From assembly GCA_040391605.1 (NCBI GenBank), contig JBEBXK010000016.1:1-64000 (forward strand): a stretch of 64,000 nucleotides of DNA. Reading direction: 5' to 3'. The notes beneath the pieces were generated by a model that saw only the letters and a program-made list of their open reading frames with translations, ran no database searches and was not told where the DNA came from. Below, one piece after another: positions 1-7,738 of the stretch. The number at the start of each line of letters is the position of its first letter. Positions within the stretch are counted from its first letter, which is position 1. The translations under genes and the position numbers were made by a program. This DNA is from Vulgatibacter incomptus_A. Lineage in GTDB: Bacteria > Myxococcota > Myxococcia > Myxococcales > Vulgatibacteraceae.

Positions 1-1
1 A

Positions 2-3001
2 AGAAGTTCACCGAGCTCACGCTACGAGTGGGCCAGTGATGGGGGGCAGGTCACCGACGCCCACCCGATCTCGGCAATCACCGATCTACCGACCACACTT
101 GCGGGGAAGGCAAACGCCAACCACTCCCACACGATCGGAGATCTCCCGGTCCCTTCCGCTGGGGGAACCGCTTCATCCTCCCAGGTCGTTCGTGGAGACG
201 ATCCCCGGCTATCGAACGCCCGGACCCCAACGGCCCACACCCACGCGATCTCGGACACGACGGGCCTTCAGGGAGCCCTAGACGGGAAGGCGGCTGCCTC
301 TCACACCCACGCGATCGGAGACCTTCCGGTTGCGACCTCGGGAACCTCCAGCGCTACCCAGGTAGTTCGGGCGGATGACTCCCGCCTCTCGAACGCACGT
401 GCCCCGACCACGCATAGTCATGCGATCGGGGATCTCCCCGTGGCAGCTTCTGGGACCTCTAGCACGACCCAGCTTGTCCGGGCCGATGACGCTCGCCTAT
501 CCGATACCCGGACCCCGAAGGTCCATACCCATGCCATCTCGGACACGACCGGCCTTCAGGGGGCCTTGGATGGGAAGGCAGCTTCCAGCCACACCCATAC
601 GATCGGAGATCTCCCCGTTGCGGCATCGGGGGTCTCGGACTCTACGAAGCTCGTTCGGGCGGACGATTCCAGGCTCTCCAATACTCGGGTCCCGTCCGCC
701 CATAGCCACGCAATCGCGGACGTTACGGGGCTCCAGACCGCTCTAAACGGGAAGGTCGAAACTTCCCTTGAAGTCGGGACGCTGATCCTCTCCGGTCTAA
801 AGGGAGGCGGCACCCTCAACGCTAGTCGCTTCCTGGAACTCGATTGGGCCAACGACGGGGAGGCGGTTGGCTGGAAGGTCCCTCGGGCGGATGACTCCCG
901 CCTCTCGAACGCACGTGCCCCGCTGGCCCACACCCACCCGGTTTCGGAGGTAACGGGAGCGGTTCCGGATACCCGAACGATCTCCACGGGAACGGGCCTA
1001 TCGGGAGGGGGGAACCTCACCGCCAACCGGACGATCTCCGTTGTTCCCGGTCAAATCAACCACCAAGCATTGTTGGGGGCCGGTGCCATTTCTCACAGCG
1101 CGATCGACGCTCATCTACGGAACAACTATCCGATCGATCGCGAGCACTGGGTAACTTTCGACTGGCAGCACTCGCTTTTGAGAGCTTCGCAGGTTGGAGA
1201 GGATAAGGTAAACACGCCCCTTCCACCTCGATTCTTCACCGCCTACTTCGATCCCAAGTCCGTTTCCGTAATTTCTGGCTCTCAGAAGTATTACGAACAG
1301 ATCACCAAGGGTCTTGCGTCCATCGTGACCGTTGATCCTGCTACGGATCTCGTCAAGGGCGTAGTGCATCAGCTCGCCTTCGACGGAGAGGAAGACGAGG
1401 AATACAAGGGCACCAACCACCGGATGAAGTTTCGGTCGGGAAGCAAATCGGGGAACGCCTGGGGCTCCTGGAGGAACGTTCTTCTTCAGGGGGACGCGGC
1501 TGACTTCTACCACTACCACAGCATCTCGGATGTCACGGGCCTTCAGTCCGCGTTGAATGGCAAAGCGGACGAAGGGCATTACCACTCCGATCTTTCGCTT
1601 GGCAGGGTTTCGACCGCCGGAATCACGAACATCTATTCTGGCGCTACTACGAGTTCCAGCTACGGAATCCATGAATTCCGGAACTCGGCTCCGGTTACCG
1701 ATGGAACCAAGCTCCTGGCGATCAAGAACGGTAGCGCCGCAACCGCGATGGTCTTCTCCGTCGATAAGGATGGGCAGGCTTTCGCGGGAATCGTTCCGTA
1801 CGTGAAGGACAACGACCCCCGGCTTGTTGCCGGTTACTACGCTCTTGGCTCGCATACCCACAACTCGTTGTTCAACGGGGCGTACAACCGGATCAACGTT
1901 GCAACCAACCAGAACGTTTACACTACGGTATTTGCCGGATCTTCGACCGTTGCGGCTCACTCTTTCGAAGCCTCTAGCGGAGTGACCACGAACCTCCTGG
2001 ACGTGCGGAAGGGTGGAGCGGTTGTCTTCTCCATCGACCCGAACGGCCAAGCCTTCTACGGGACTGGGGCGGGCGCCAAGGCTTACCTAAAGGCTGGGGA
2101 CCCGATCTCCGTTAACCAGATCGACGGGGTAGGCGGAAGCGTCACGGCAGCCACTCCGTATCTGCTCTATGAATCCGCCGCCGCAAACGGAGCGGCCTCC
2201 GTTGCTCACGTCCTGAGCACCAACTATGCGTTCTCGACGACTGGGGCTAAGCTCCTCTCGGTTCGTAACCAGACGAACGAGAAGTTCTATGTGGACAAGG
2301 ATGGATCGGCGTTCACGGGCCCGGATGGTCGGCTTGTGGGAGCCCAGCCATACGTTGCAACAATCGGGACCCCTTCGACGTATGCCCTGAACACGGTCCA
2401 GTTTGGCACCCACCAAAACTCTCAGGCTTCGGTCGGTCTGCCAAACGCCAACCAATACTCGTCTGTAATGACGGTCTCGGCTCCGTCGCTTCGAGGAGCG
2501 AACGAGCGGTACTATCAGTTGGCATTCACGAAAGCCGGTCTCATGTACCGGGAATCGGCCGATTGGCAGGGGACCGCATGGAACACGAATTGGAAGACGC
2601 TAGCCACGACCGATGACGTTTCGGCCGGTGGGGCTCCCTACGTTCCGTTGAGCCTCAACAACATCACGGTCAGCACCAACGCGACGTTGACGGACATTCC
2701 GGACGCCTTCACGATGGCTGACTTCTCCAAATGTAAGCAGTTCCGCTATGTTTGGTATACGACCGTGGCCACCTACGCGGTAACGATCAAGGGGCGGTAC
2801 GGTACAGGTACGACCATGACCGGCGCGGCGGATCTCGGGGTGGCGTACACGGGAGGATCTGGAAACCTCATGTACGCCTCGCCTTGGTACGACCTCCCGG
2901 CGGGCGCGAAAATCGAAAACGCGGCCATCCGGTTGCAGATCTCGACGGCGACTTCAACCACCAATACCCGGTTCGGCTTCCTGAAGCTGGAGGCTAGGTA
3001 G
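2..3001 (+). CDS. Phage tail fibre protein, 5'-truncated by window edge
   Basis: The reading frame is already open at base 2 and has no plausible start, so about 999 C-terminal residues are visible and the N-terminus lies outside the window. The first third is built from repeated blocks with His-x-His pairs (HTHAIGDLPV, HTHAISDTTGLQ, VRADDSRLSNAR), the repeat language of long phage tail fibres; by family knowledge these form trimeric shafts that contact the host surface. The remaining two thirds are less repetitive and end in a receptor-tip-like region. It is followed 3 bases later by a phage lysin, so it belongs to the late region of a prophage. Family assignment is strong; host receptor specificity cannot be read from the sequence. 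Confidence 0.9.
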   Translation, partial: RSSPSSRYEWASDGGQVTDAHPISAITDLPTTLAGKANANHSHTIGDLPVPSAGGTASSSQVVRGDDPRLSNARTPTAHTHAISDTTGLQGALDGKAAASHTHAIGDLPVATSGTSSATQVVRADDSRLSNARAPTTHSHAIGDLPVAASGTSSTTQLVRADDARLSDTRTPKVHTHAISDTTGLQGALDGKAASSHTHTIGDLPVAASGVSDSTKLVRADDSRLSNTRVPSAHSHAIADVTGLQTALNGKVETSLEVGTLILSGLKGGGTLNASRFLELDWANDGEAVGWKVPRADDSRLSNARAPLAHTHPVSEVTGAVPDTRTISTGTGLSGGGNLTANRTISVVPGQINHQALLGAGAISHSAIDAHLRNNYPIDREHWVTFDWQHSLLRASQVGEDKVNTPLPPRFFTAYFDPKSVSVISGSQKYYEQITKGLASIVTVDPATDLVKGVVHQLAFDGEEDEEYKGTNHRMKFRSGSKSGNAWGSWRNVLLQGDAADFYHYHSISDVTGLQSALNGKADEGHYHSDLSLGRVSTAGITNIYSGATTSSSYGIHEFRNSAPVTDGTKLLAIKNGSAATAMVFSVDKDGQAFAGIVPYVKDNDPRLVAGYYALGSHTHNSLFNGAYNRINVATNQNVYTTVFAGSSTVAAHSFEASSGVTTNLLDVRKGGAVVFSIDPNGQAFYGTGAGAKAYLKAGDPISVNQIDGVGGSVTAATPYLLYESAAANGAASVAHVLSTNYAFSTTGAKLLSVRNQTNEKFYVDKDGSAFTGPDGRLVGAQPYVATIGTPSTYALNTVQFGTHQNSQASVGLPNANQYSSVMTVSAPSLRGANERYYQLAFTKAGLMYRESADWQGTAWNTNWKTLATTDDVSAGGAPYVPLSLNNITVSTNATLTDIPDAFTMADFSKCKQFRYVWYTTVATYAVTIKGRYGTGTTMTGAADLGVAYTGGSGNLMYASPWYDLPAGAKIENAAIRLQISTATSTTNTRFGFLKLEAR
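56..735 (+). repeat. Tandem tail-fibre repeats (His-x-His blocks)
   Basis: Inside the tail fibre gene, two block types alternate: one with core HTHAIGDLPVA and one with core HAISDTTGLQGALDGKA, linked by VRADDSRLSNAR. Near-identical DNA blocks recur at roughly 118-140, 236-320, 410-440, 520-610 and 695-730, with spacings close to 58-59 codons between like blocks. A further VRADDSRLSNAR/HTHPV copy lies near 890-945. Such repeats expand and contract by recombination. Confidence 0.85.
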
Positions 3002-3004
3002 AAC

Positions 3005-3403
3005 ATGCAACTACAGCAGAACATAAGCCTTAGCGAGCTTACTACCACAACCCACCCGTTCCCGAACCAGCCGAACCAGGAGGAGCTAGCCAACCTGAAG
3101 ATGGTTGCCTTCGCTCTCCAGCAGGTACGAAGCCACTTCGGGAAGCCGGTTACGGTCTCGTCCGCCTTCCGGTCGGAGAAGGTGAATCAGGCGGTTGGAG
3201 GGGTCTCCAACTCGGCTCACCGGCTGGGATACGCGGCTGACTTCACGGTCAAGGACACGTCCATTGAGGAAGTGTTCAACTGGATCAAGTCAACCTCGAT
3301 GCCCTGGGATCAACTGATCGACGAGAAGAAGGACGGGAAGCACTGGCTCCACCTCTCCGTTGATCCCAGGGCCCGCCGGATGGCTTTCAAGGACTGGAGC
3401 TAG
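3005..3403 (+). CDS. M15-family peptidoglycan peptidase (phage endolysin-type)
   Basis: A 132-residue protein of the small Peptidase_M15A type (D,D- or D-Ala endopeptidase/carboxypeptidase). It shows the zinc-site pattern of the family: SAHRLGYAADF around residues 72-82 supplies the first His and the Asp, and HWLHLS near residue 117 supplies the last His. The length matches compact phage and prophage lysins, and there is no signal peptide, so export would rely on a holin or spanins. ATG 3005 is preceded by GGAGG (2989-2993) overlapping the end of the tail fibre gene, which suggests co-transcription. Likely role: host lysis or local wall cleavage. It converges on the next, minus-strand gene with a 3-base gap. 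Confidence 0.88.
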   Translation: MQLQQNISLSELTTTTHPFPNQPNQEELANLKMVAFALQQVRSHFGKPVTVSSAFRSEKVNQAVGGVSNSAHRLGYAADFTVKDTSIEEVFNWIKSTSMPWDQLIDEKKDGKHWLHLSVDPRARRMAFKDWS

Positions 3404-3406
3404 CCT

Positions 3407-4039
3407 TCAACCGACCTTCCGAACGGGGACCTGGACCCGATCAACGTCTAGGGCTTGCTCGATAGCGGTCTTGGTAATCGCCTCCAGCTTCGGCAAATCA
3501 AGGTCCACTCGCATCGCAAGGGCAACCGACGCGGCAACGTCTCGCATCTTGTTGACAAATTCTTCAACTCGTTCATGCGAAAGGCGTTCTTCAGGGAGTG
3601 TTAGGATCTCCTCGATCACGGGAGAGAACTCGATCAACGCTTGAAAAATGGGTTCGGGCAAGAGGAATGAATACGCGACGCCGTATCCAGAAAGTTCGTG
3701 CTTCACCTCGAATAGCTGAGGACCGGTCGAGAATTGGTCTTGAAGGCCATTTTGAAGTACGCCAAGCCGAGCCGTAGCAAGCTCAACAACCTTCGCAACT
3801 CGTTCATAGATCCCCTTGTAGATGTCTAGCTTCGTATCAAAAAGGTGGCGCGAGAGCTGATCGGGCCTGGAAGCGAGCGCTACTTCCATCGCTCGATCGG
3901 CCCCATGCTTCGCGATCTTGTTGGCCTCCGTCGAAGCCTTCCTAGCCGCGAAAGTGGCCCAAATCGTGAAGATTCCTGAGACAAGGGCGGCGCCGATCTG
4001 GACGGACGGACCGATCCACGCGGGGCACTCCTGTTCCAT
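3407..4039 (-). CDS. Hypothetical membrane protein A (prophage; paralogue of 4079-4705)
   Basis: A 210-residue protein of unrecognised family. Residues about 10-30 form one hydrophobic segment (IGAALVSGIFTIWATFAA), followed by a charged alpha-helical body; no catalytic motif is seen. A block RPDQLSRHLFDTKLDIYKGI near residues 58-77 aligns with RADQINQPVFAAKLAAYQRL in the next gene upstream, so the two are tandem paralogues. The start is supported by AGGAAG just upstream of ATG 4039. The genes lie 39 bases apart, probably in one operon between the lysis and integrase modules, where accessory 'moron' genes are common. Function unknown; superinfection exclusion or lysis control are possibilities without direct evidence. 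Confidence 0.75.
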   Translation of the reverse strand: MEQECPAWIGPSVQIGAALVSGIFTIWATFAARKASTEANKIAKHGADRAMEVALASRPDQLSRHLFDTKLDIYKGIYERVAKVVELATARLGVLQNGLQDQFSTGPQLFEVKHELSGYGVAYSFLLPEPIFQALIEFSPVIEEILTLPEERLSHERVEEFVNKMRDVAASVALAMRVDLDLPKLEAITKTAIEQALDVDRVQVPVRKVG

Positions 4040-4078
4040 CAGATCTTCCTTTCTAAATTTACGCCTGCCAGGCGGCTT

Positions 4079-4705
4079 TCAAGGGCTGGAGTTGGGCGGC
4101 TCAAAATCTTCGTCGAAGACGCCATGTGCGGCTGAAACGGCATAATTGGTGAGTCCTTCGAGCCGTGGGATCTGGAGGCTTTCTCGAATGTAGACTCCTA
4201 CAGTTGCGGCAGCTTTAAGGAGTTCTACTTTCGTGGCCCTCGGATCGAGTTTGCCTGCCTCCATGGATTCAAAAATGAGGTTAACGACGAACGAGAATTC
4301 CTTTGCGGTTCCGATAACATCTCCCGCGTACATGATGCTTTCTGCCAGTACCGTGCGATCAAGCTCGTTCGAAGCCTCCACGAGCGCTTCGATCATCTCC
4401 TCCTCTACAGGAGTGCCATCCTCTAAACTTGCGATGATCTCCTTCGACGGCTCGCAGGTTCGTTGGATTAGGCCAAACAGCCGCTGGTAGGCTGCGAGTT
4501 TCGCGGCGAAAACGGGCTGATTGATCTGATCCGCCCTTCCTGCCTTTGCTACCTCCATCGCTTGGGCCGCTACAGATAGTGAGATCTTGGCGGCTTGGAT
4601 CGAGGTCCAGATCGCGACGCCTCCCGTTAGGAGGGCGGGCCCCCAGCCCTTCAGAAGCGAGAGAATGTCCCTCACGATCGAAGCCAGTTCGATTAGTCCG
4701 CCCAT
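4079..4705 (-). CDS. Hypothetical membrane protein B (prophage; paralogue of 3407-4039)
   Basis: A 208-residue protein with the same architecture as its downstream neighbour: an N-terminal hydrophobic segment (WGPALLTGGVAIWTSIQAA, about residues 21-39), then a helical acidic body. Shared features with the neighbour include the AxRxDQ...F..KL motif and a C-terminal LP/IPRLEGLTNYAV-type segment. GAGGTGG upstream of ATG 4705 supports the start. It lies 58 bases downstream of the Cys-motif protein gene on the same strand. I do not recognise a described family and assign no function. Confidence 0.75.
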   Translation of the reverse strand: MGGLIELASIVRDILSLLKGWGPALLTGGVAIWTSIQAAKISLSVAAQAMEVAKAGRADQINQPVFAAKLAAYQRLFGLIQRTCEPSKEIIASLEDGTPVEEEMIEALVEASNELDRTVLAESIMYAGDVIGTAKEFSFVVNLIFESMEAGKLDPRATKVELLKAAATVGVYIRESLQIPRLEGLTNYAVSAAHGVFDEDFEPPNSSP

Positions 4706-4763
4706 GAATCCACCTCAGGGTTGGAAGCCGTAGTTGGCGTTCCTCCTCGCGACGCTTTCAGAT

Positions 4764-5234
4764 TCATCGGACCGTGCGTTTCTGAACCACGGTCTTGGAC
4801 ACGATGCGGCGGTTGATCTTGATCTTCCAGGCCATTTGAGCCTGAGAAAGATTCCTCTTCCGCTTGATCTGGTGCAAGAAGCTGTACTCCTTTTCGTTGA
4901 AAAGGTAGCCCATCCTGAAGGCGTGATCGATTAGGTCGCCATTTGGGTTGGCTGTGGGGTCCAGCGCGATTCGCCTTAGGCCATCGAAAAGGTTTCCGGT
5001 GTCGATCTGGATGAAGCGATTAATGCAGACGTTTCCAACGTAGGTCTTGTTGCGGTTGCGGCGATTTTCGATGTAGCAGTGTTCCTTGATCTCTTGACCG
5101 CAAGGGCAGTAGTCGAATTCTTCGCTGATCTCCACGGCGACTAGCTCCCACTCCATTCGCGCAACGTCGAAGTTCTTCGACACGGAAAGCGGGAGGATGT
5201 GGGCCTTCAGCCTTTCGAAATTGTGCGAGTCCAT
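4764..5234 (-). CDS. Hypothetical Cys-motif (zinc-binding-like) protein
   Basis: A 156-residue protein starting MDSHNFERLK at ATG 5234, chosen because a strong GGGGGG ribosome-binding stretch lies just upstream; a longer reading frame to 5414 lacks one and overlaps a hairpin-rich region. The centre carries CPCGQEIKEHCYI followed by GNVCINRF, a C-x-C...C...C arrangement that looks metal-binding. Similar short proteins with WELV...CPCG...VGNVCI patterns occur as hypothetical genes in phages and bacteria. The C-terminal part is basic. A nucleic-acid-related role is plausible but is inference only. It is probably the first gene of a minus-strand operon with the two membrane paralogues. Confidence 0.7.
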   Translation of the reverse strand: MDSHNFERLKAHILPLSVSKNFDVARMEWELVAVEISEEFDYCPCGQEIKEHCYIENRRNRNKTYVGNVCINRFIQIDTGNLFDGLRRIALDPTANPNGDLIDHAFRMGYLFNEKEYSFLHQIKRKRNLSQAQMAWKIKINRRIVSKTVVQKRTVR

Positions 5235-5398
5235 AGTGATCCCCCGATCCCTCCAGAAGCGTTCGACCGTCAACCCTACGATGGTCCGTGGAAGGAGTCG
5301 ATCCCAAGCCCTCCGGGACCGCTCAGGAAGGCCCAACGAAAGAGCCCCGAACCCAGCGAAGGGAACGGGGCTTCGTCGCTTCTGGTAGCTTGTCCGGG

Positions 5399-5459
5399 CC
5401 CCTCCCGCGCCCATGGTGGGCGTCCCCTAGTCGCGAGTGATCTAGGGGGACGGGAGGGG
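5399..5459. terminator. Nested inverted repeat downstream of integrase
   Basis: An outer 9-bp stem pairs CCCCTCCCG (5399-5407) with CGGGAGGGG (5451-5459), and an inner 7-bp stem pairs CCCCTAG (5424-5430) with CTAGGGG (5442-5448). It sits directly after the integrase stop (5467) in the direction of transcription and could work on either strand. There is no long T-run on the minus strand, so it may be factor-dependent or a structural element. Confidence 0.5.
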
Positions 5460-5466
5460 GTTTTCG

Positions 5467-6639
5467 TCAGGTGAAGGTGGGGACCTTCGAGGGGACCGCG
5501 AACGTGGCGTAGAACTTCTTCGTGGTCTGGCTGGACTTGTGACCCAGGAAGTCCGAAGTGGCTTTGATCTCCGCTCCCTGATCGATCGCGTGGGTGGCGA
5601 TCGAATGGCGGAACGAGCCAGGGTGGAGGCGGGGGATCTCCAGGGCATCGCAAGCCCGCTGGAGAGCGGTCCGGAGGGCGTCTCCTTTGAACGTTCCTTC
5701 ACGCGGGACGAACGGACGGACGGCGGGGGTCTTCCGCTCCCGGCGCTTCGCTTCCTCATGGCGGGGAGCCGCTTCGGTCGCCCGATCCCTGATCCGCTTC
5801 GCGGCTTCGAAGACCGGCTTCGAGACCAACGTTCGGTGGACGCTCCCCGACTTGTGAATCACTTCGAGGATCGCGGCTCCGTCTTTGTGGTCCACTTTCT
5901 GGATCGTCCCTTCGGAGGAGAACCGCTCCAATTCGGACACGTGCCAGCCGGTCCCCGCCAGGACATCCAGGCAATCGATCCAGTAGGGGGAGAAGACCGG
6001 CCTCCCGGCCTTGCTTAGCGTAGTGGAGAGCTTCACCAGCTTGGACCGAAGTTCGAAGTAGTCCGCCGGTGCCATGGCCTTCTTCTTCTTCAACTGCGCG
6101 GCCTTCGCCTGAGGAACCTTCAAGGTCCGGTACGTGGGATCTTCGGTCGGCTTGATCGCCCGCCTCACCGTGACCAGCCACGAATACAGGGCCTTGATCG
6201 CCTCGATCTTGTGGGGACGGGAAGGGGTGTCCTTCAACGGCCCTTCGATCTTCTCGATGGGGGCGTTCCGGAGATCGATCCCCTTCAGGTGCGGCTCCCA
6301 CCAAACCAGGTACTTCGACTGATAGTGAACCCACCTAGCGCCGTTGCCTTTGCCGCCTTCCTCCTTCGGAGCGGCGGACCACGTAAGGAACTCGGTAGCC
6401 AGGTCGGGCGTCAGGTAGACCCCATCCGGCTTCTTCGGACCTCCGGGGGAGTAGGCGTCCCGGTCGGCTTCGAAACGGCGGTACTCGGCTTCCGCCGCCG
6501 CTTCGGTCTTGGCCCTCGTTGACACCTCGTAAACCCGTCCCAGTACCTTCTGATAGATCACGTAGGAGGGCTTCCCGGCCTTGTTCCGCCGGACGTAGCC
6601 GTATGCCCACTTCTCGGTTCCGCGCTTCGTCCCAGACAT
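5467..6639 (-). CDS. int: Tyrosine recombinase / prophage integrase (atypical active site)
   Basis: A 390-residue site-specific recombinase expected to integrate and excise the prophage. ATG 6639 is chosen because GGGAGG lies 8 bases upstream; an earlier ATG at 6702 lacks a good site. The N-terminal half has SAM-like and arm-binding character; the C-terminal catalytic domain shows a lysine in HKSGSVHRT, the second Arg in GSFRHSIAT (about residue 343), the His of FLGHKSS and the nucleophile Tyr in KFYATF (about residue 375). Two positions differ from canon: the box I GLRxSEL is TGWHVSEL (His instead of Arg, about residue 233), and the HxxR His is Gly. The neighbouring tRNA piece fits an integrase-att module. 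Function is confident; whether it is active is not certain. Confidence 0.88.
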   Translation of the reverse strand: MSGTKRGTEKWAYGYVRRNKAGKPSYVIYQKVLGRVYEVSTRAKTEAAAEAEYRRFEADRDAYSPGGPKKPDGVYLTPDLATEFLTWSAAPKEEGGKGNGARWVHYQSKYLVWWEPHLKGIDLRNAPIEKIEGPLKDTPSRPHKIEAIKALYSWLVTVRRAIKPTEDPTYRTLKVPQAKAAQLKKKKAMAPADYFELRSKLVKLSTTLSKAGRPVFSPYWIDCLDVLAGTGWHVSELERFSSEGTIQKVDHKDGAAILEVIHKSGSVHRTLVSKPVFEAAKRIRDRATEAAPRHEEAKRRERKTPAVRPFVPREGTFKGDALRTALQRACDALEIPRLHPGSFRHSIATHAIDQGAEIKATSDFLGHKSSQTTKKFYATFAVPSKVPTFT

Positions 6640-6777
6640 TCCGCATCCTCCCGGTAGGGATATGGTAGGGAAGGATGTCCGAAATTCAGACGCGATCGTC
6701 AAGGGGGGTTGTGGAAGTAGCGAGAAAAGCGGGGGAAATTCGGTGGAAATGGAAGCGTCGATCGTGATTCTTGCCGC

Positions 6778-6822
6778 TTCCTAAACCGTAGGTCGCGTGT
6801 TCGAGTCGCGCTGGGGTCGCCA
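6778..6822 (+). other. attR: 3' remnant of tRNA-Arg(CCU)
   Basis: These 45 bases have the form of the 3' part of a tRNA: anticodon loop TTCCTAA (anticodon CCT), anticodon 3' strand ACCGT, a T-arm GCGTG-TTCGAGT-CGCGC that pairs, acceptor strand TGGGGTC, discriminator G and CCA. The expected 5' half (a GACCCCA acceptor strand, D-arm, ACGGT anticodon strand) is absent upstream, where the sequence is phage-like. This is what phage integration into a tRNA 3' end leaves at the integrase-distal chromosomal junction. The functional tRNA should sit at the left end of the prophage, outside the window. Confidence 0.75.
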
Positions 6823-6849
6823 GAACTTACCCAGTAAATCCACTGCTTA

Positions 6850-6886
6850 GGGGATCGGAGATGCTTTCCGGTCCCCTTCGGTTTTT
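6850..6886 (+). terminator. Rho-independent terminator of the tRNA-Arg locus
   Basis: GGGGA-t-CGGA (6850-6859) pairs with TCCG-g-TCCCC (6867-6876), followed by a T-rich tail ending TTTTT (6882-6886). It sits 28 bases after the tRNA CCA on the same strand, as expected for the original tRNA terminator left outside the prophage. Confidence 0.7.
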
Positions 6887-6918
6887 GTCCCGAAAGGGGC
6901 CGAATTCGCGCCGGCGGT

Positions 6919-7031
6919 GGTGGATGGGCGGTGGATGGCTAGGGGGTCGGAAGCCCACGAAAACTTGGCCAGAGCGCGGCACCTGATGGGCCGTGGGACG
7001 AAAGTGGTGGATGGCGGTCCCCCATCCACCT
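6919..7031. repeat. GGTGGATGG repeats with one inverted copy
   Basis: GGTGGATGG occurs at 6919-6927, 6930-6938 and 7007-7015, and its exact reverse complement CCATCCACC at 7023-7031, giving a perfect 9-bp hairpin with a 7-base loop. The 6887-7133 stretch otherwise contains no convincing gene. Possible protein-binding or recombination-related repeats; no family recognised. Confidence 0.5.
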
Positions 7032-7133
7032 CTGTTGGCTAGTGGATCATCCCATCGCTGCCGCGATCGATTGGGCGAGGGGGTAGGGATCAAGGGGGTG
7101 GACAGCCCCTTCGCCATCCACGACCCAGCCCGC

Positions 7134-7412
7134 TCAGCGCCGGCGACCGGAGGCGGGGAAAATCGGCATCTCTATCTTGCCGGAGGCTGGACGGGAGCGA
7201 GGACGGCCGCGCTTCTCGGGTGACGGACTCCCGGATTCGATCAGGCGAGCGAGAGCGGCGGGAGCGATCTTCTCTCGCTCCCCAACCTTCACCGTGGGCA
7301 GCTTCCCCGAGTTCACCAGGCTGGCCACCACTTCGCGGCGGACTCCAAGACGCGTGGTGGCTTCGGCTTGGGAGAGGAGGAGCTTCGCGGCCTCCGGCTT
7401 GGAAGGAGCCCT
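7134..7412 (-). pseudogene. Excisionase/MerR-like HTH protein fragment, 5'-truncated
   Basis: The minus-strand frame encodes KLLLSQAEATTRLGVRREV followed by VASLVNSGKLPTVKVGEREK and IAPAALARLIESG, the pattern of a helix-turn-helix 'excisionase' (HTH_17) DNA-binding domain, then a basic tail. The frame is closed by TAG at 7413-7415 and offers no ATG, GTG or TTG before the domain; the only starts are GTGs inside the recognition region. A sensible N-terminal stretch exists in another frame, which points to a frameshift or truncation. Such genes usually accompany integrases, so this may be debris from an earlier element at the same tRNA site. Confidence 0.5.
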
Positions 7413-7474
7413 CTATGTCAATGTCGGTGAGACAGTGGAGTTGGCCGAGCGCCGCCTCCACGGAGGCTCACTAA

Positions 7475-7726
7475 CAACGGAGCAGGTTGAGGCAATGTGC
7501 CCAGCGCTTCTCCTCCCAGGTGGCTCGGCTCAACCGAATGGTGGACGACCTGGTGGACGTCACGCGGATAGAGGCGGGACGCATCGACCTCCATTGGGTC
7601 AGCTGCGACCTTCGAGAGATCGCGAACGAGGCGAAGGAGCTCTACGACCTCGCGTCGCCACTCCATTCCATCGCTCTCACGGTCCCCGACGTGCCCGTGG
7701 TGGTCTGTGGCGACACAGACCGATGG
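7475..7726 (+). pseudogene. Sensor histidine kinase fragment
   Basis: The frame starts immediately after a TAA and reads QVARLNRMVDDLVDVTRIEA then GRIDLHWVSCDLREIANEA, the end of a HisKA dimerisation helix and the linker into the ATPase domain, finishing at VVVCGDTDRW, which resembles the GDxDRL start of the N box region. Everything before and after is missing: upstream is unrelated and downstream the frame becomes the antisense of the amidohydrolase gene. About 80 residues of a protein that is normally several hundred long survive, so this is a relic with no expected function. Confidence 0.7.
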
Positions 7727-7738
7727 CGACCGAGGACA

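Noticed and set aside
2..945. CRISPR-like repeats
   Set aside because: Repeats are in frame, encode tail-fibre motifs, and the intervening sequence also encodes protein.
6740..6822. Complete tRNA gene
   Set aside because: The T-arm and CCA end fit, but the acceptor 5' strand, D-arm and 5' anticodon strand do not pair; only a 3' remnant is present.
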